DNA of 64,000 nt from contig JACKNZ010000015.1 of the NCBI GenBank assembly GCA_024234595.1, positions 44,679-108,678 of the forward strand, read 5' to 3'. The position numbers and the translations under genes were made by a program. The DNA is from Moraxellaceae bacterium (GTDB taxonomy: Bacteria > Pseudomonadota > Gammaproteobacteria > Pseudomonadales > Moraxellaceae). Shown one piece after another: positions 34,077 through 42,625 of the stretch (positions within the stretch are counted from its first letter, which is position 1; the number at the start of each line of letters is the position of its first letter). The notes beneath the pieces are model-generated. The model was not told where the DNA came from. It worked only from the letters and a program-made list of their open reading frames with translations, and did no database searches.

Positions 34077-35207
34077 ATGTCCCCTACTTTAAATTTAACC
34101 TTAGACCTGATTCGTTGCCCCTCTGTTACACCTGTAGATGCCAACTGCCAAGAATTAATGATTCAACGCCTAGAAAAAATTGGCTTTACCGTTGAGCGTT
34201 TACGCTTTGGTGAGGTGGATAATTTTTGGGCGCGTCGTGGTACAACCGCACCTGTCTTTGCCTTTGCTGGCCATACCGATGTTGTTCCCACAGGCACATT
34301 AACTGCTTGGCACAATGACCCTTTTCAACCCGAAATTCGTGATGGGGTGTTATATGGTCGTGGTGCTGCCGATATGAAAGGCTCATTGGCGGCAATGGTG
34401 GTTGCTTGCGAAAATTTTGTTGCTCAATATCCAAATCATCAAGGGTCTATTGCCTTTTTGATTACCAGTGATGAAGAAGGCGTTGCCAAAGATGGCACAG
34501 TAAAAGTGGTTGAACATTTAGAAGCACGCCAAGAAAAAATGACATGGTGCTTGGTGGGTGAACCTTCGAGCAGCAAAGTTTTGGGTGATGTGATTAAAAA
34601 TGGTCGTCGTGGTTCATTAAATGGCATTTTAAAAGTGATTGGTATTCAAGGTCATGTGGCGTATCCGCAATTAGCCGATAATCCGATTCATAAAGCCGCG
34701 CCTGCCTTAGCCGAATTAGCCGCCGAAGTGTGGGACAATGGCAATGAGTTTTTTCCTGCGACCAGTTTTCAAATTTCCAATATTCATGCAGGAACAGGCG
34801 CAAATAATGTGATTCCTGCCGATATTGAAGTGGTATTTAACTTCCGCTTTTCTACCGAAGTGACTGCCGAACAACTCAAGGCGCGTACTGAGGCCATTTT
34901 AGCCAAACACGGTTTAAACTATGACTTAGCATGGAGTTTGAGTGGTCAGCCGTTTTTAACGGCTAAGGGTGAATTGGTTGCGGCCAGTGTTGAAGCGATT
35001 AAAGAAGTGGCAGGCATTGATACCGAGTTATCCACCAGTGGTGGCACATCCGATGGTCGTTTTATTGCCCCAACAGGCGCACAGGTGTTGGAATTAGGGC
35101 CGATTAACGCCACGATTCATAAAATTAATGAATGCGTGAATGTCGCTGATTTAGATGCCTTAACCAAGATGTATGAAGGCATTTTGGTAAGGTTGTTGGC
35201 GAAGTAA
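34077..35207 (+). CDS. dapE: Succinyl-diaminopimelate desuccinylase
   Basis: Hydrolyses N-succinyl-L,L-diaminopimelate in the lysine and peptidoglycan precursor pathway. The 376-residue M20-family metallopeptidase shows the zinc ligands in AGHTDVVPTG, YGRGAADMKGS and the TSDEEG motif, and the C-terminal ATIHKINE histidine. The length is standard. It is alone on the plus strand between the divergent livK and the convergent VWA gene. Confidence 0.97.
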   Translation: MSPTLNLTLDLIRCPSVTPVDANCQELMIQRLEKIGFTVERLRFGEVDNFWARRGTTAPVFAFAGHTDVVPTGTLTAWHNDPFQPEIRDGVLYGRGAADMKGSLAAMVVACENFVAQYPNHQGSIAFLITSDEEGVAKDGTVKVVEHLEARQEKMTWCLVGEPSSSKVLGDVIKNGRRGSLNGILKVIGIQGHVAYPQLADNPIHKAAPALAELAAEVWDNGNEFFPATSFQISNIHAGTGANNVIPADIEVVFNFRFSTEVTAEQLKARTEAILAKHGLNYDLAWSLSGQPFLTAKGELVAASVEAIKEVAGIDTELSTSGGTSDGRFIAPTGAQVLELGPINATIHKINECVNVADLDALTKMYEGILVRLLAK

Positions 35208-35222
35208 ATTACAATAGACTGC

Positions 35223-35250
35223 GGCTAAGCTGTACTAGCTCAGCTCAGCC
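35223..35250. terminator. Hairpin between dapE and the VWA gene
   Basis: GGCTAAGCTG and CAGCTCAGCC pair with one mismatch around an 8-nt loop, between convergent genes. Only a short T-stretch follows, so termination is uncertain. Confidence 0.4.
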
Positions 35251-35256
35251 TTTCAC

Positions 35257-36897
35257 TTACAATACCACCACCTCATCACTAAAACTATCAGCAACACGCG
35301 ACCCCGAACACAATACCGAATAAACACTGCAATCTAAAATACTTTTTTGCGTCTTAAGTTTTTGCAAAAAAGCCTCCGATAATTGGCAATCGCCATCACT
35401 AATCATCAAAACATCAGCTTTTTGGTAGTCTTTTTCGGTTTTAATGATGTTTAAGGCACGCTCTAAGGGCGTTTCAAAATCTGTGCCGCCACCAAAACCT
35501 TGTTGCAAAAATTGCAGTAAGCCTGCCGCTTCGTTTTTGGCTACCATAGCAAATTCACGAATCTCGCCACTTGCACCAAATAACAGTACATGCAGCGAGC
35601 GATTTTCTTTTTGTAAGATATTGGCAATAGCCAATAGTAAGGCTTTGGCTTTGAGCATCGGTGCGCCTTGCATACTGCCTGATGTATCTAAACAAACGAC
35701 TACAGGGCCTGTACGTTGTTTATGTGTTTCGGTAGTTTCGCCGACAACATGTGTTGTACCTTGTAACTCATAAGTGAGTAATTGCTTTTCGAGCAAACGC
35801 GCATAAAACAGCATTTCTAAATCTTCATCTTCAAGATTAACTAACTCACTAGGCAATACTCTCATTACGTCACCGCTGCGATGTGTGCCATGCACCTCAC
35901 TTTTACTGGCTTGAGGAATTTTAGTTTGCTTCTTTTTTTCTTCACTAATATAAGTACGCCCCATTTTTCGTGCCAATTCTTTAATTTGTGCATTGTTTTG
36001 CATGGTGTTCGCTAAAGCCGAAAAATCTTCAGAACTGTTTTTTAAGTCAGCATAACAAAAATTAGCTCCGCCACACGCGGCTAAAAAACCTTTAGTTTTT
36101 TCGTAGGTATCACTCACATCTTGCATCAGTTTTCTAAAGCTCACTAAATGCTTGCGAATATGTTCGGGAATATTTTCGTCTGCAATTTCTTGCTCATAGG
36201 CTTGTGCTTCGGCCAATTGCTCACGAATTTGCTGAATACTCTGTGCATTCAGCGGCAAGTTTTTAAAATAATTTTCTTGCGCTTGCCAATCGGGTTCGGG
36301 CGTTGCCTCCTGCTCTTGTTGGTTTTGCCAATTCCACAACCGCCACTTTGTTGCCCCTAAGTTTTTGTGAGCTGCGCGTTTGAGTGCGCCAATGGTTGGC
36401 TCCCATGTTTCGCCAGTCACCATATTGGTCAATTTATCCCACAAAGAAGGGTCAATCACTTGCTGACTTTGCTCAACACACTCTTGCGAAAATTGATGAC
36501 AATTTTTAATCACTAGACCATAAAACGACCTCTCACCCACGCGGCTATCGGCATGACTGGCAACGCTATTATCACCCACTGCGCCATATTTATCACAAGA
36601 CACATAAATTTTACGCCCTAAAATACTTTTTGAGGTAAAACTTGCGGCCGAACAACGGCGCACAGCGGCTTCGGCCATTCCCTCGACTTCGATATTAGAA
36701 ATTTTACCATCACCGACATAAATACCCGAATGCTCTACCGCCACCCACAAATCACAATACAATACGCTGCCCTCAACAGGGATGACTTTGTCACGAAAGA
36801 GGCTGTCTATCGCATATTTAATAGTTTTGATACCTGTGGGTATAACTGCAAAGGGGTTTAGTTTACTAGCAACTGATTTTATGATTGTACCGAGCAT
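35257..36897 (-). CDS. VWA-domain protein with N-terminal LRAT/NlpC-P60-like domain
   Basis: A 546-residue protein. Residues ~40-143 resemble a permuted papain-fold (LRAT/NlpC-P60) domain: EGSVLYCDLWVAVEHSGIYV with His56, a GDGKI turn, and YGLVIKNCHQF with Cys133, the spot of the LRAT NCEHF motif. A helical linker follows (~150-380). The C-terminal VWA domain has a full MIDAS: DTSGSMQG (Asp404, Ser406, Ser408), GGTDFETP (Thr472) and ISDGDCQL (Asp501). VWA proteins of this kind, such as ViaA, work with a MoxR-type ATPase, and the RavA-like gene lies upstream at 37541. The two are separated by a repeat-flanked DUF559 gene. Its function is unknown; the LRAT call is by motif only. Confidence 0.8.
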   Translation of the reverse strand: MLGTIIKSVASKLNPFAVIPTGIKTIKYAIDSLFRDKVIPVEGSVLYCDLWVAVEHSGIYVGDGKISNIEVEGMAEAAVRRCSAASFTSKSILGRKIYVSCDKYGAVGDNSVASHADSRVGERSFYGLVIKNCHQFSQECVEQSQQVIDPSLWDKLTNMVTGETWEPTIGALKRAAHKNLGATKWRLWNWQNQQEQEATPEPDWQAQENYFKNLPLNAQSIQQIREQLAEAQAYEQEIADENIPEHIRKHLVSFRKLMQDVSDTYEKTKGFLAACGGANFCYADLKNSSEDFSALANTMQNNAQIKELARKMGRTYISEEKKKQTKIPQASKSEVHGTHRSGDVMRVLPSELVNLEDEDLEMLFYARLLEKQLLTYELQGTTHVVGETTETHKQRTGPVVVCLDTSGSMQGAPMLKAKALLLAIANILQKENRSLHVLLFGASGEIREFAMVAKNEAAGLLQFLQQGFGGGTDFETPLERALNIIKTEKDYQKADVLMISDGDCQLSEAFLQKLKTQKSILDCSVYSVLCSGSRVADSFSDEVVVL

Positions 36898-36921
36898 AAT
36901 ATATAATCCTTAGACATCAGA

Positions 36922-37027
36922 CCTCACCCTAGCACTCTCTTACAAGGAGAGGGGATACTATCGCTATACTCTTGTCATCATTAACGATGAATCTCCCTCT
37001 CTGACTGGAAGATAGTCTGGGTGAGGG
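36922..37027. repeat. CCTCACCC-type dispersed repeat, copy 1
   Basis: About 106 bp. It begins CCTCACCCTAGC, contains the hairpin arm GGAGAGGGGATAC and an ATCGCTAT...GTCATCATTA stretch, and ends GGGTGAGGG. Copy 2 at 37396 is in the same orientation. It overlaps the last 16 codons of the DUF559 gene. Confidence 0.88.
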
Positions 37028-37373
37028 ATATTTTTGCATAACTCAAAATTTGCACTAAAACCGCTTCTGTATCATTGAGTATGTCGTGATTCCAAAAGCG
37101 TAATACCGTTAAGCCTTGAGCCTGTAAGTAGTGTGTGCGTATTTGGTCATATTCTTGTTGCAATAAATGATGTCCACCGTCTAGCTCTATGATTAACAGG
37201 CACTCTTGACAATAAAAATCAACAATATAGCTTCCGATTGGCACTTGTCGTCTAAATTTTAGATTGGCTAATTGCCGATTACGCAATCTTGACCATAGCT
37301 TTTTTTCGGCTTCTGTTAGGGTTTGCCTTAATTTTTTGGCGTTTTGCAGAGCTTGTTTTGTGTAAATTGGCAT
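36981..37373 (-). CDS. DUF559 (Vsr-like) endonuclease-domain protein
   Basis: A 130-residue protein of the DUF559 family, with a restriction-endonuclease-like fold related to very-short-patch repair nucleases. Family features are ARKLRQTLTEAE-like TEAEKKLWSRLRNRQLANLKF, RRQVPIGSYIVDFYC, and LIIELDGGHH with the catalytic acids, then LTVLRFWNHDILND. The final ~16 residues (ISLTQTIFQSEREIHR) are encoded inside a dispersed repeat. The gene is enclosed by two direct copies of that repeat, between the ATPase and VWA genes. Such genes occur widely next to this type of repeat; their role is unknown. Confidence 0.9.
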   Translation of the reverse strand: MPIYTKQALQNAKKLRQTLTEAEKKLWSRLRNRQLANLKFRRQVPIGSYIVDFYCQECLLIIELDGGHHLLQQEYDQIRTHYLQAQGLTVLRFWNHDILNDTEAVLVQILSYAKISLTQTIFQSEREIHR

Positions 37374-37395
37374 GTGTTCCCTCGCCTGTTTTTAA

Positions 37396-37540
37396 CCTCA
37401 CCCTAGCCCTCTCCTAACAGGAGAGGGGATACCATCGCTATAATTTTGTCATCATTATTAAAACAATTTGCCTTACCGCATTAACAAACATTTTAGCGAT
37501 GAAAGCTCCCTCTCCCACTGGGAGAGGGTTGGGGTGAGGG
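37396..37540. repeat. CCTCACCC-type dispersed repeat, copy 2
   Basis: About 145 bp, from CCTCACCCTAGCCCTCTCC to GAGAGGGTTGGGGTGAGGG. The outer arms are inverted to each other, and the first ~65 bp match copy 1. It ends at the stop codon of the ATPase gene. Reading frames through such arms give peptides like SPHPNPLPVGEG, a known artefact. Confidence 0.9.
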
Positions 37541-39604
37541 CTATAACCAAATGTTAGCGCGTATTTGTTGGGTAAGCAGGTCTTCGGTTGTGCTATTGGT
37601 TGATGCTTTTTTAACACCATTAACGACCGCACCCACACCTACCGATTGTAATTCTGGCCTGTTTTCGGCAGTGTTCCATTGCCAAACAGTATCAAAATCC
37701 CAACCTAAATAATTTTCAAAATAGTGCTGGGTAAATAATGCCACTGGTACAGATTTACCGTCTTTGCCGTTACTGTCAGATGTGCCTGCGTGGCTATCGA
37801 GGGCTATGTTATTTTGTAAGGTTGATTGGCCTTTGACTTCAGCAGCAATACGACCTTTTGATACTTGCGAATGTACAGCCAAGAATAGACCACCAAACAT
37901 TTGATGCACACCATATTGAAACACACCAAAGGCACAACATCGAATGGTACTGTTATTACAGTTAGTCGTTATACTTGAAACAAAAACATGTCTATCTGTT
38001 GATTTATATCTTCCTGTCACGAAAGATTGTTCAACAACACTCATATCAATCAAAACATCAACAACACCACCCATATTATAAGCTCCTTCTTTTTTTGATG
38101 ATGGAGTGAGAGTGATTAAACAATCACTAATTTTACAAGCGGTAGCAGTATTGCCAATCAACGACCACGATGAATGACAGCGTTTAATCACACACTGAGT
38201 TGCATTCTTTACAATCAAGTGTCGCTCTGCCTTGCAAGCAATCACATGAGAGTTTTTTGCCGTTCCAAGTAAAGAGCAGCGTACTGTTGTGCAAGCCACA
38301 ATTTCACTATCATCTACCCTATCAGCCAGTGACAAACCGTCCAATTTTAAATGACAAACACTCGACCGTGGTTGAATCTTCTCAAATAAAGCTGCCCTTT
38401 TATCACGTTTAATGGTATGGCAACCACCATCATAATGCCCACAAAAATCAATATTTGGCCAAGTCGTCAGTGCTGAACAATCAATATCCGCCGTTTGTTT
38501 AAAATAATAGCCTTGTTGCCCTACTTCGGACTGTTCTAAACGCTCAATATGATGAATATCTTCTATTAAAATAGGGTCATTTTGTGTACCGCTGCCTTTG
38601 TAGCCTTTAATCACAGATTTAGATGCCTGTTTAGGTTTTTCAATAATTTGTGATGCTCCCTCTATAACCACCTCATAACTAAACCCTTGTAACACCCCCA
38701 AAATCATCTCCCTCACTTTCAACGCATTATCATAATGATTCCACAAACAATCTTTAAGCAACAACACATCCGACAAATCCACCTCGGTACGGCCATTCGT
38801 CACTGCCGACACACTCAACAACTTAATAATCTTTTTTAAACGGCGGTCAGAAAGCTGCTCGCGGTTATCTTCCTTAAACATCTCACGGTGTTTTTGCCAA
38901 ATTTGCTGCACCGCCTCTACAATGTGAGGCGGAATCGTCACCTCATCAGCCGCGCTTTTAATAGCGGCTAACTCCTCACCACTAAATGGCGTAAAAGGCA
39001 CTGGCTCAGGCGTTTTGGCAAACAATAGCGGCAAATTATCTAACTGCACATAACCCACAAACACACGCACCAAAAAACGGTCATATAAGGCACTTAACTC
39101 ATCTTGACCTGTCGGTAACTCGTTAGAGGCAGCAATTAAGGCTTGCATAGGAACGTGTTGCAGCTCCGCCCCATTATGATAAAGACGCTCATTTAAAATA
39201 GTTAATAAGGCATTCAAAATAGAGGAGCTGGCCTTAAAAATTTCATCTAAAAACGCAATTCGCACCGTTGGCAAATAACCTGCGGTGTTACGTTTAACGC
39301 AATCCGCTTTTAAGGCGGCAATAGACAACGGGCCAAAAATTTCGTCAGGGGTCGAAAACTTAGTCAGCAAATACTCAAAATAACGATGACTGTTATCAAT
39401 CGGGGCTAATACTTCGGCAATACGTCTAGCTATTAAACTTTTGGCAGTACCCGGTGGGCCAATGAGCAAAATATTCTCACCTGCTAATACCGTTAATAAC
39501 GCCATTTTAAGCACTGTGTCACGTTCAACTAAACCTTGATTAAGGCCAGCAAGCACAGTTTGAATTTTAGATTTTAAGTCGGGAGATAGGCTATTTTCTT
39601 CCAT
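37541..39604 (-). CDS. RavA-like MoxR ATPase fused to an adhesin-type beta-helix region
   Basis: A 687-residue protein. Residues 1-310 are a MoxR-family AAA+ ATPase close to RavA: Walker A IGPPGTAKSLIARRIAE (49-56 core), Walker B AFLDEIFKASSSILNALLTI (118-121 core), and ASNELPTGQDELSALYDRFL as sensor 1 and arginine finger region. From ~337 the sequence changes to GYKGSGTQNDPILIEDI, YYFKQTADIDCSAL, GHYDGGCHTIKR and later NYLGWDFDTVWQWN, the layout of GLUG/adhesin beta-helix repeats. RavA usually carries a LARA domain here. No signal peptide, so it should be cytosolic. The stop codon abuts a dispersed repeat. Its likely partner is the VWA gene downstream. Confidence 0.82.
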   Translation of the reverse strand: MEENSLSPDLKSKIQTVLAGLNQGLVERDTVLKMALLTVLAGENILLIGPPGTAKSLIARRIAEVLAPIDNSHRYFEYLLTKFSTPDEIFGPLSIAALKADCVKRNTAGYLPTVRIAFLDEIFKASSSILNALLTILNERLYHNGAELQHVPMQALIAASNELPTGQDELSALYDRFLVRVFVGYVQLDNLPLLFAKTPEPVPFTPFSGEELAAIKSAADEVTIPPHIVEAVQQIWQKHREMFKEDNREQLSDRRLKKIIKLLSVSAVTNGRTEVDLSDVLLLKDCLWNHYDNALKVREMILGVLQGFSYEVVIEGASQIIEKPKQASKSVIKGYKGSGTQNDPILIEDIHHIERLEQSEVGQQGYYFKQTADIDCSALTTWPNIDFCGHYDGGCHTIKRDKRAALFEKIQPRSSVCHLKLDGLSLADRVDDSEIVACTTVRCSLLGTAKNSHVIACKAERHLIVKNATQCVIKRCHSSWSLIGNTATACKISDCLITLTPSSKKEGAYNMGGVVDVLIDMSVVEQSFVTGRYKSTDRHVFVSSITTNCNNSTIRCCAFGVFQYGVHQMFGGLFLAVHSQVSKGRIAAEVKGQSTLQNNIALDSHAGTSDSNGKDGKSVPVALFTQHYFENYLGWDFDTVWQWNTAENRPELQSVGVGAVVNGVKKASTNSTTEDLLTQQIRANIWL

Positions 39605-39839
39605 AATAACTCTTCGCTATGGTAAACAAATACAGCAGCAAGAGTAAAAGACTTTAAGCCATCCTTTCAAGGGGATATGAGCAAGAATTGATGTGTAGGG
39701 CGACATATTTTGACGTGCAAGGCATTAACTATTTATATTGCTATTTAGCTTGCAAAGCATCCATAAAAAGCACTCAATTTAGGTTTAAACTATGGCCATA
39801 ATAGGCCAAAAACTGACCTCTCACAAGATTTAGTCTTAG

Positions 39840-39854
39840 TCCTCACCCCAACCT
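39840..39854. repeat. CCTCACCC-type repeat, end fragment
   Basis: CCTCACCCCAACCTC, matching the outer end of the repeats at 36922 and 37396. On the minus strand it supplies the last codons and TGA stop of the MpaB-family gene. The 238-bp gap beyond it up to 39605 holds no gene; it contains one small palindrome TGGCC-ATAATA-GGCCA. Confidence 0.6.
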
Positions 39855-41024
39855 CATTCCTAACTCCTGCAAATTACTCACCTGCTCTGCCCTACCCTGT
39901 TGAATATGATGATGTTGATACATAGGCAACAAATGATACAACACCGACTTACTCACATTAACACCAAATACTAAAGGCGGATACCACGGCAAAATATTGG
40001 TTGGTAAACCTAAATCTTGCATACCACGTTTACCCAAAAAATAACGAGTAATACTTAAATGTTTGCTATATGCCCATTTTTGTCGCCAATCTTTAAAAGA
40101 TTTTTCGCCACGATGTAAGGGTTCTTCGGCCAAGGCTCGTGCAAGCTCTAAAGTCGTCCAATCAGGATTAGCTTGAGTTAATAAAGTTTCTATCAACAAC
40201 TTTATACCTTCTTTTTCGCTATTCACCAACCATTGCTCATCAACCCCCATCAACCAACAGGTATAACGCCAAAAGTGCATCACCGCCTTAGATTCTTGCG
40301 AACTTAAAATAATCCCCAATCCACGTAAACCCCATAAAAACACCACACAAAAGCCTAAATAAGTCGCCGCCATATCCACTTGGCAAATTGGCAAGCCCCA
40401 TGTTTGACTGTCCCAATCTTTATGAGTTGATAAATGTCGCCGCACAAAAGCATGTATTAAACGCACATGCACCGTACTTTTAAAACCTTGACTAAATCGT
40501 GTCATATCTTGTGTGCAATCAAACCACCATTGCCCTGTCTCTAAAGTTCGTTGTGCTGCTCCTTTGCTTAATGCCCCTGTTAAAACCAAGGCTTGATTAA
40601 ACCCTGCCATTGAATACCCACCCATTAACGCCAAATCACGCAATACTAAATTGGCATTACTGCCCATCCGTTGCATGGCATCAATGCCCTGTTGTAATAA
40701 TTGTGAGTCTAGCCAATCGGGGTTTTCTAAATGATGAAATAAATTTATTAAAGCAGGTGGAGCATCGGCTAAGGTTTCGATGCCGTTATTTAATGCTTGT
40801 TCAAATTGTTGTTTGGCTACTTTAGGATTCGTGGCAAACATCCATGCCACCACATCATCCATTAACCGATCACCTTGCCATAATCCATCAATTAACTGCT
40901 GCTTTTTGGCCTCAGACAAAGCATATTGCAGATACAGTTTAAAAAGTTTCTGTTTAAGTCCATGAGCATTTTTTAAGCTTGGCTGATATAAATGCTTTGC
41001 TCGATGGGGAACAGTATTCATCAT
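39843..41024 (-). CDS. MpaB-family (DUF2236, Lcp-related) oxygenase-like protein
   Basis: A 393-residue mostly helical protein of the family that includes rubber oxygenase Lcp and fungal MpaB, heme-dependent or related oxygenases. Recognised stretches are LRDLALMGGYSMAGFNQALV, LETGQWWFDCTQDMTRF and VHVRLIHAFVRRHL, which contain the conserved Arg and His used for heme binding in the family. The N-terminal ~50 residues are Gln/Lys rich. The substrate is not known. It is divergently transcribed from a TetR-type regulator at 41109, which probably controls it. Confidence 0.83.
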   Translation of the reverse strand: MMNTVPHRAKHLYQPSLKNAHGLKQKLFKLYLQYALSEAKKQQLIDGLWQGDRLMDDVVAWMFATNPKVAKQQFEQALNNGIETLADAPPALINLFHHLENPDWLDSQLLQQGIDAMQRMGSNANLVLRDLALMGGYSMAGFNQALVLTGALSKGAAQRTLETGQWWFDCTQDMTRFSQGFKSTVHVRLIHAFVRRHLSTHKDWDSQTWGLPICQVDMAATYLGFCVVFLWGLRGLGIILSSQESKAVMHFWRYTCWLMGVDEQWLVNSEKEGIKLLIETLLTQANPDWTTLELARALAEEPLHRGEKSFKDWRQKWAYSKHLSITRYFLGKRGMQDLGLPTNILPWYPPLVFGVNVSKSVLYHLLPMYQHHHIQQGRAEQVSNLQELGMRLG

Positions 41025-41045
41025 GTGGCCTCGCTTTATTTTGGT

Positions 41046-41096
41046 TTGACAAAGCTAGTTAATAATACGAATATCTACTCGCATTCAACTCGTATT
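41046..41096. promoter_or_regulatory. Promoter and inverted repeat between the MpaB-like and TetR genes
   Basis: TTGACA (41046-41051) and GAATAT (41069-41074) at 17-bp spacing can drive the tetR-type gene. The second box overlaps the arm AATACGA (41064-41070), which is mirrored by TCGTATT (41090-41096). An inverted repeat over a promoter in a divergent region is the usual place for a TetR-family operator. Confidence 0.5.
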
Positions 41097-41108
41097 TTGG
41101 CCAAAACC

Positions 41109-41702
41109 ATGAAAAAAAAGCCTATACAACAACGTTCTCAACAAATGGTCGATAAGTTAATCAATGCGACTAGCCAAGCGATTACTCTATATGGCATCCA
41201 AGGTTTAACCACTGGCAAAGTGGCTGATTTAGCTGAGGTGAGTATTGGTTCGTTGTATCAGTATTTTGCCAACAAAGAAGAATTGTTATCCGCATTGATT
41301 GACCACAATACCCAATTAATTATTCAAGATTTACGGCAAATTCTTGTTAATCATCCCAATGCTAATTTAGAACAATTATTAGGTTTAGCGATTGCTCATG
41401 GCTTTACGTTGTTTAAACAAGAAGATCGGGTTTGCTTTGAGATTGTTAAAAATTGGCTAAGCCTTCCCGTCACACAAGCGGTGGATGTGATTTATGAGGC
41501 TGGGACACAATTGGCGTTAAGTTTCTTTTTACAACATGCCAAAGATTACCCTTTAGAAAATCTACACACCAAAGGCTTTATTATTATCAACAGTGTATTG
41601 TTTAGCATGATTCGTTACATGAATAGCGAAAACACCTTAATTTCTGAGCAAGAGATGATTGATGGTTTAACCACAATGGTGATGAGTTATATTCAGAGTT
41701 AA
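41109..41702 (+). CDS. TetR-family transcriptional regulator
   Basis: A 197-residue repressor-type protein. The N-terminal helix-turn-helix reads LINATSQAITLYGIQGLTTG, then KVADLAEVSIGSLYQYFANK, the TetR signature, followed by a helical ligand-binding domain. I chose the ATG at 41109 (MKKKPIQQRSQ); the frame is open 39 codons further upstream, but those codons cover the promoter region. Divergent from the MpaB-family gene, so it probably represses that gene and itself. The ligand is unknown. It ends 9 bp before a MITE-like fragment. Confidence 0.92.
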   Translation: MKKKPIQQRSQQMVDKLINATSQAITLYGIQGLTTGKVADLAEVSIGSLYQYFANKEELLSALIDHNTQLIIQDLRQILVNHPNANLEQLLGLAIAHGFTLFKQEDRVCFEIVKNWLSLPVTQAVDVIYEAGTQLALSFFLQHAKDYPLENLHTKGFIIINSVLFSMIRYMNSENTLISEQEMIDGLTTMVMSYIQS

Positions 41703-41711
41703 AACACTTGA

Positions 41712-41728
41712 GGACTTACGCGGTTATC
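41712..41728. repeat. MITE-like element, solo end
   Basis: GGACTTACGCGGTTATC, identical to the outer 17 bp of the elements at 5379 and 8080. It forms the TGA stop and trailer of truA on the minus strand. Confidence 0.75.
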
Positions 41729-42509
41729 ATAACCATATAGGCCCCAATGGCTCTTTGGGCAACTCAAATTCTGGCGGGTATAACGCATCGACAAAATACA
41801 AACCACTGCCCGATGCCGTAACCCCACCTTGAGTTCGGTCTTGTACCTGCAATAATTGTTGCACCCATTCTGGCTCGGCTTTGCCTTCGCCAATAGCCAT
41901 CAGTACACCTGCAATATTGCGTACCATATGGTGCAAAAATCCATCCGCCTGAATATCTAAAATGATTAAAGAACCGCGTTTAGTTAAATTAAGAAAATGT
42001 ACATCACGCACAGGGTTATTAGACTGACAAGCTACCGCTCTAAATGAATTAAAATTATGTCTGCCAACTAAATAGCTAGCTGCGTGCTTCATGCGTTCAA
42101 AATCTAAAGCATGATAATGCCATGTCACTTTACCTGCGAGCTGGCTAGAGCGTTGACTACTATTAAAAATGATATAACGATAACGCCGAGCCACTGCTTT
42201 AAAACGGGCATGAAAATCATCGCTAACAGGATGAATCCAGCGTAAAGCAATATCGTGCGGCAACCATGTATTACAACCCAATAACCAACTTTTAGGGGCT
42301 CTCAGCGCGTCAGTATCAAAATGGGCAATCATTCCCGAGGCATGTACCCCTGCATCAGTCCGCCCTGCAGCGTGCAAAATCACAGGATGATTAGCCACCC
42401 GACTCAGTGCTTTTTCTATGGTTGACTGAATGCTTGGAACACCTGCTTGTTGAGTTTGCCAACCGCGATAATGGCTGCCATCATAATCAATACCTAAGGC
42501 AAAACGCAT
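41727..42509 (-). CDS. truA: tRNA pseudouridine(38-40) synthase TruA
   Basis: Modifies uridines 38, 39 and 40 in the anticodon stem of tRNAs. The 260-residue protein, counted from the ATG at 42509 (MRFALGIDYDG), shows GWQTQQAGVPSIQSTIEKAL, the catalytic AGRTDAGVHA with Asp52, and the VRNIAGVLMAIGEGK stretch. A 19-codon upstream extension would run through the fimV terminator and is rejected. The final stop TGA overlaps the end of a MITE-like repeat. It follows fimV, as in Acinetobacter and Pseudomonas. Confidence 0.95.
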   Translation of the reverse strand: MRFALGIDYDGSHYRGWQTQQAGVPSIQSTIEKALSRVANHPVILHAAGRTDAGVHASGMIAHFDTDALRAPKSWLLGCNTWLPHDIALRWIHPVSDDFHARFKAVARRYRYIIFNSSQRSSQLAGKVTWHYHALDFERMKHAASYLVGRHNFNSFRAVACQSNNPVRDVHFLNLTKRGSLIILDIQADGFLHHMVRNIAGVLMAIGEGKAEPEWVQQLLQVQDRTQGGVTASGSGLYFVDALYPPEFELPKEPLGPIWL

Positions 42510-42528
42510 CTTAAATACTCTAAAAAAC

Positions 42529-42554
42529 AAAAGCCGCTTTTTACAGCGGCTTTT
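42529..42554 (-). terminator. Rho-independent terminator after fimV
   Basis: Stem AAAAGCCGCT / AGCGGCTTTT with a 6-nt loop, then GTTTTTTAG on the minus strand. It lies 72 bp after the fimV stop and only 19 bp before the truA start. Confidence 0.9.
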
Positions 42555-42625
42555 ATCAAAAGGCAAGTTAAATTGTTCACGCTAACTCTCTCACTTTTTG
42601 GCAAGAGTGAGAGCGAGAGAACACA

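Noticed and set aside
36922..37540. CRISPR-like array
   Set aside because: Only two repeat units of unequal length with a gene between; no regular spacers.
37438..37638. Frame with the peptide SPHPNPLPVGEG
   Set aside because: A known product of translating CCTCACCC-type repeats; not a gene.
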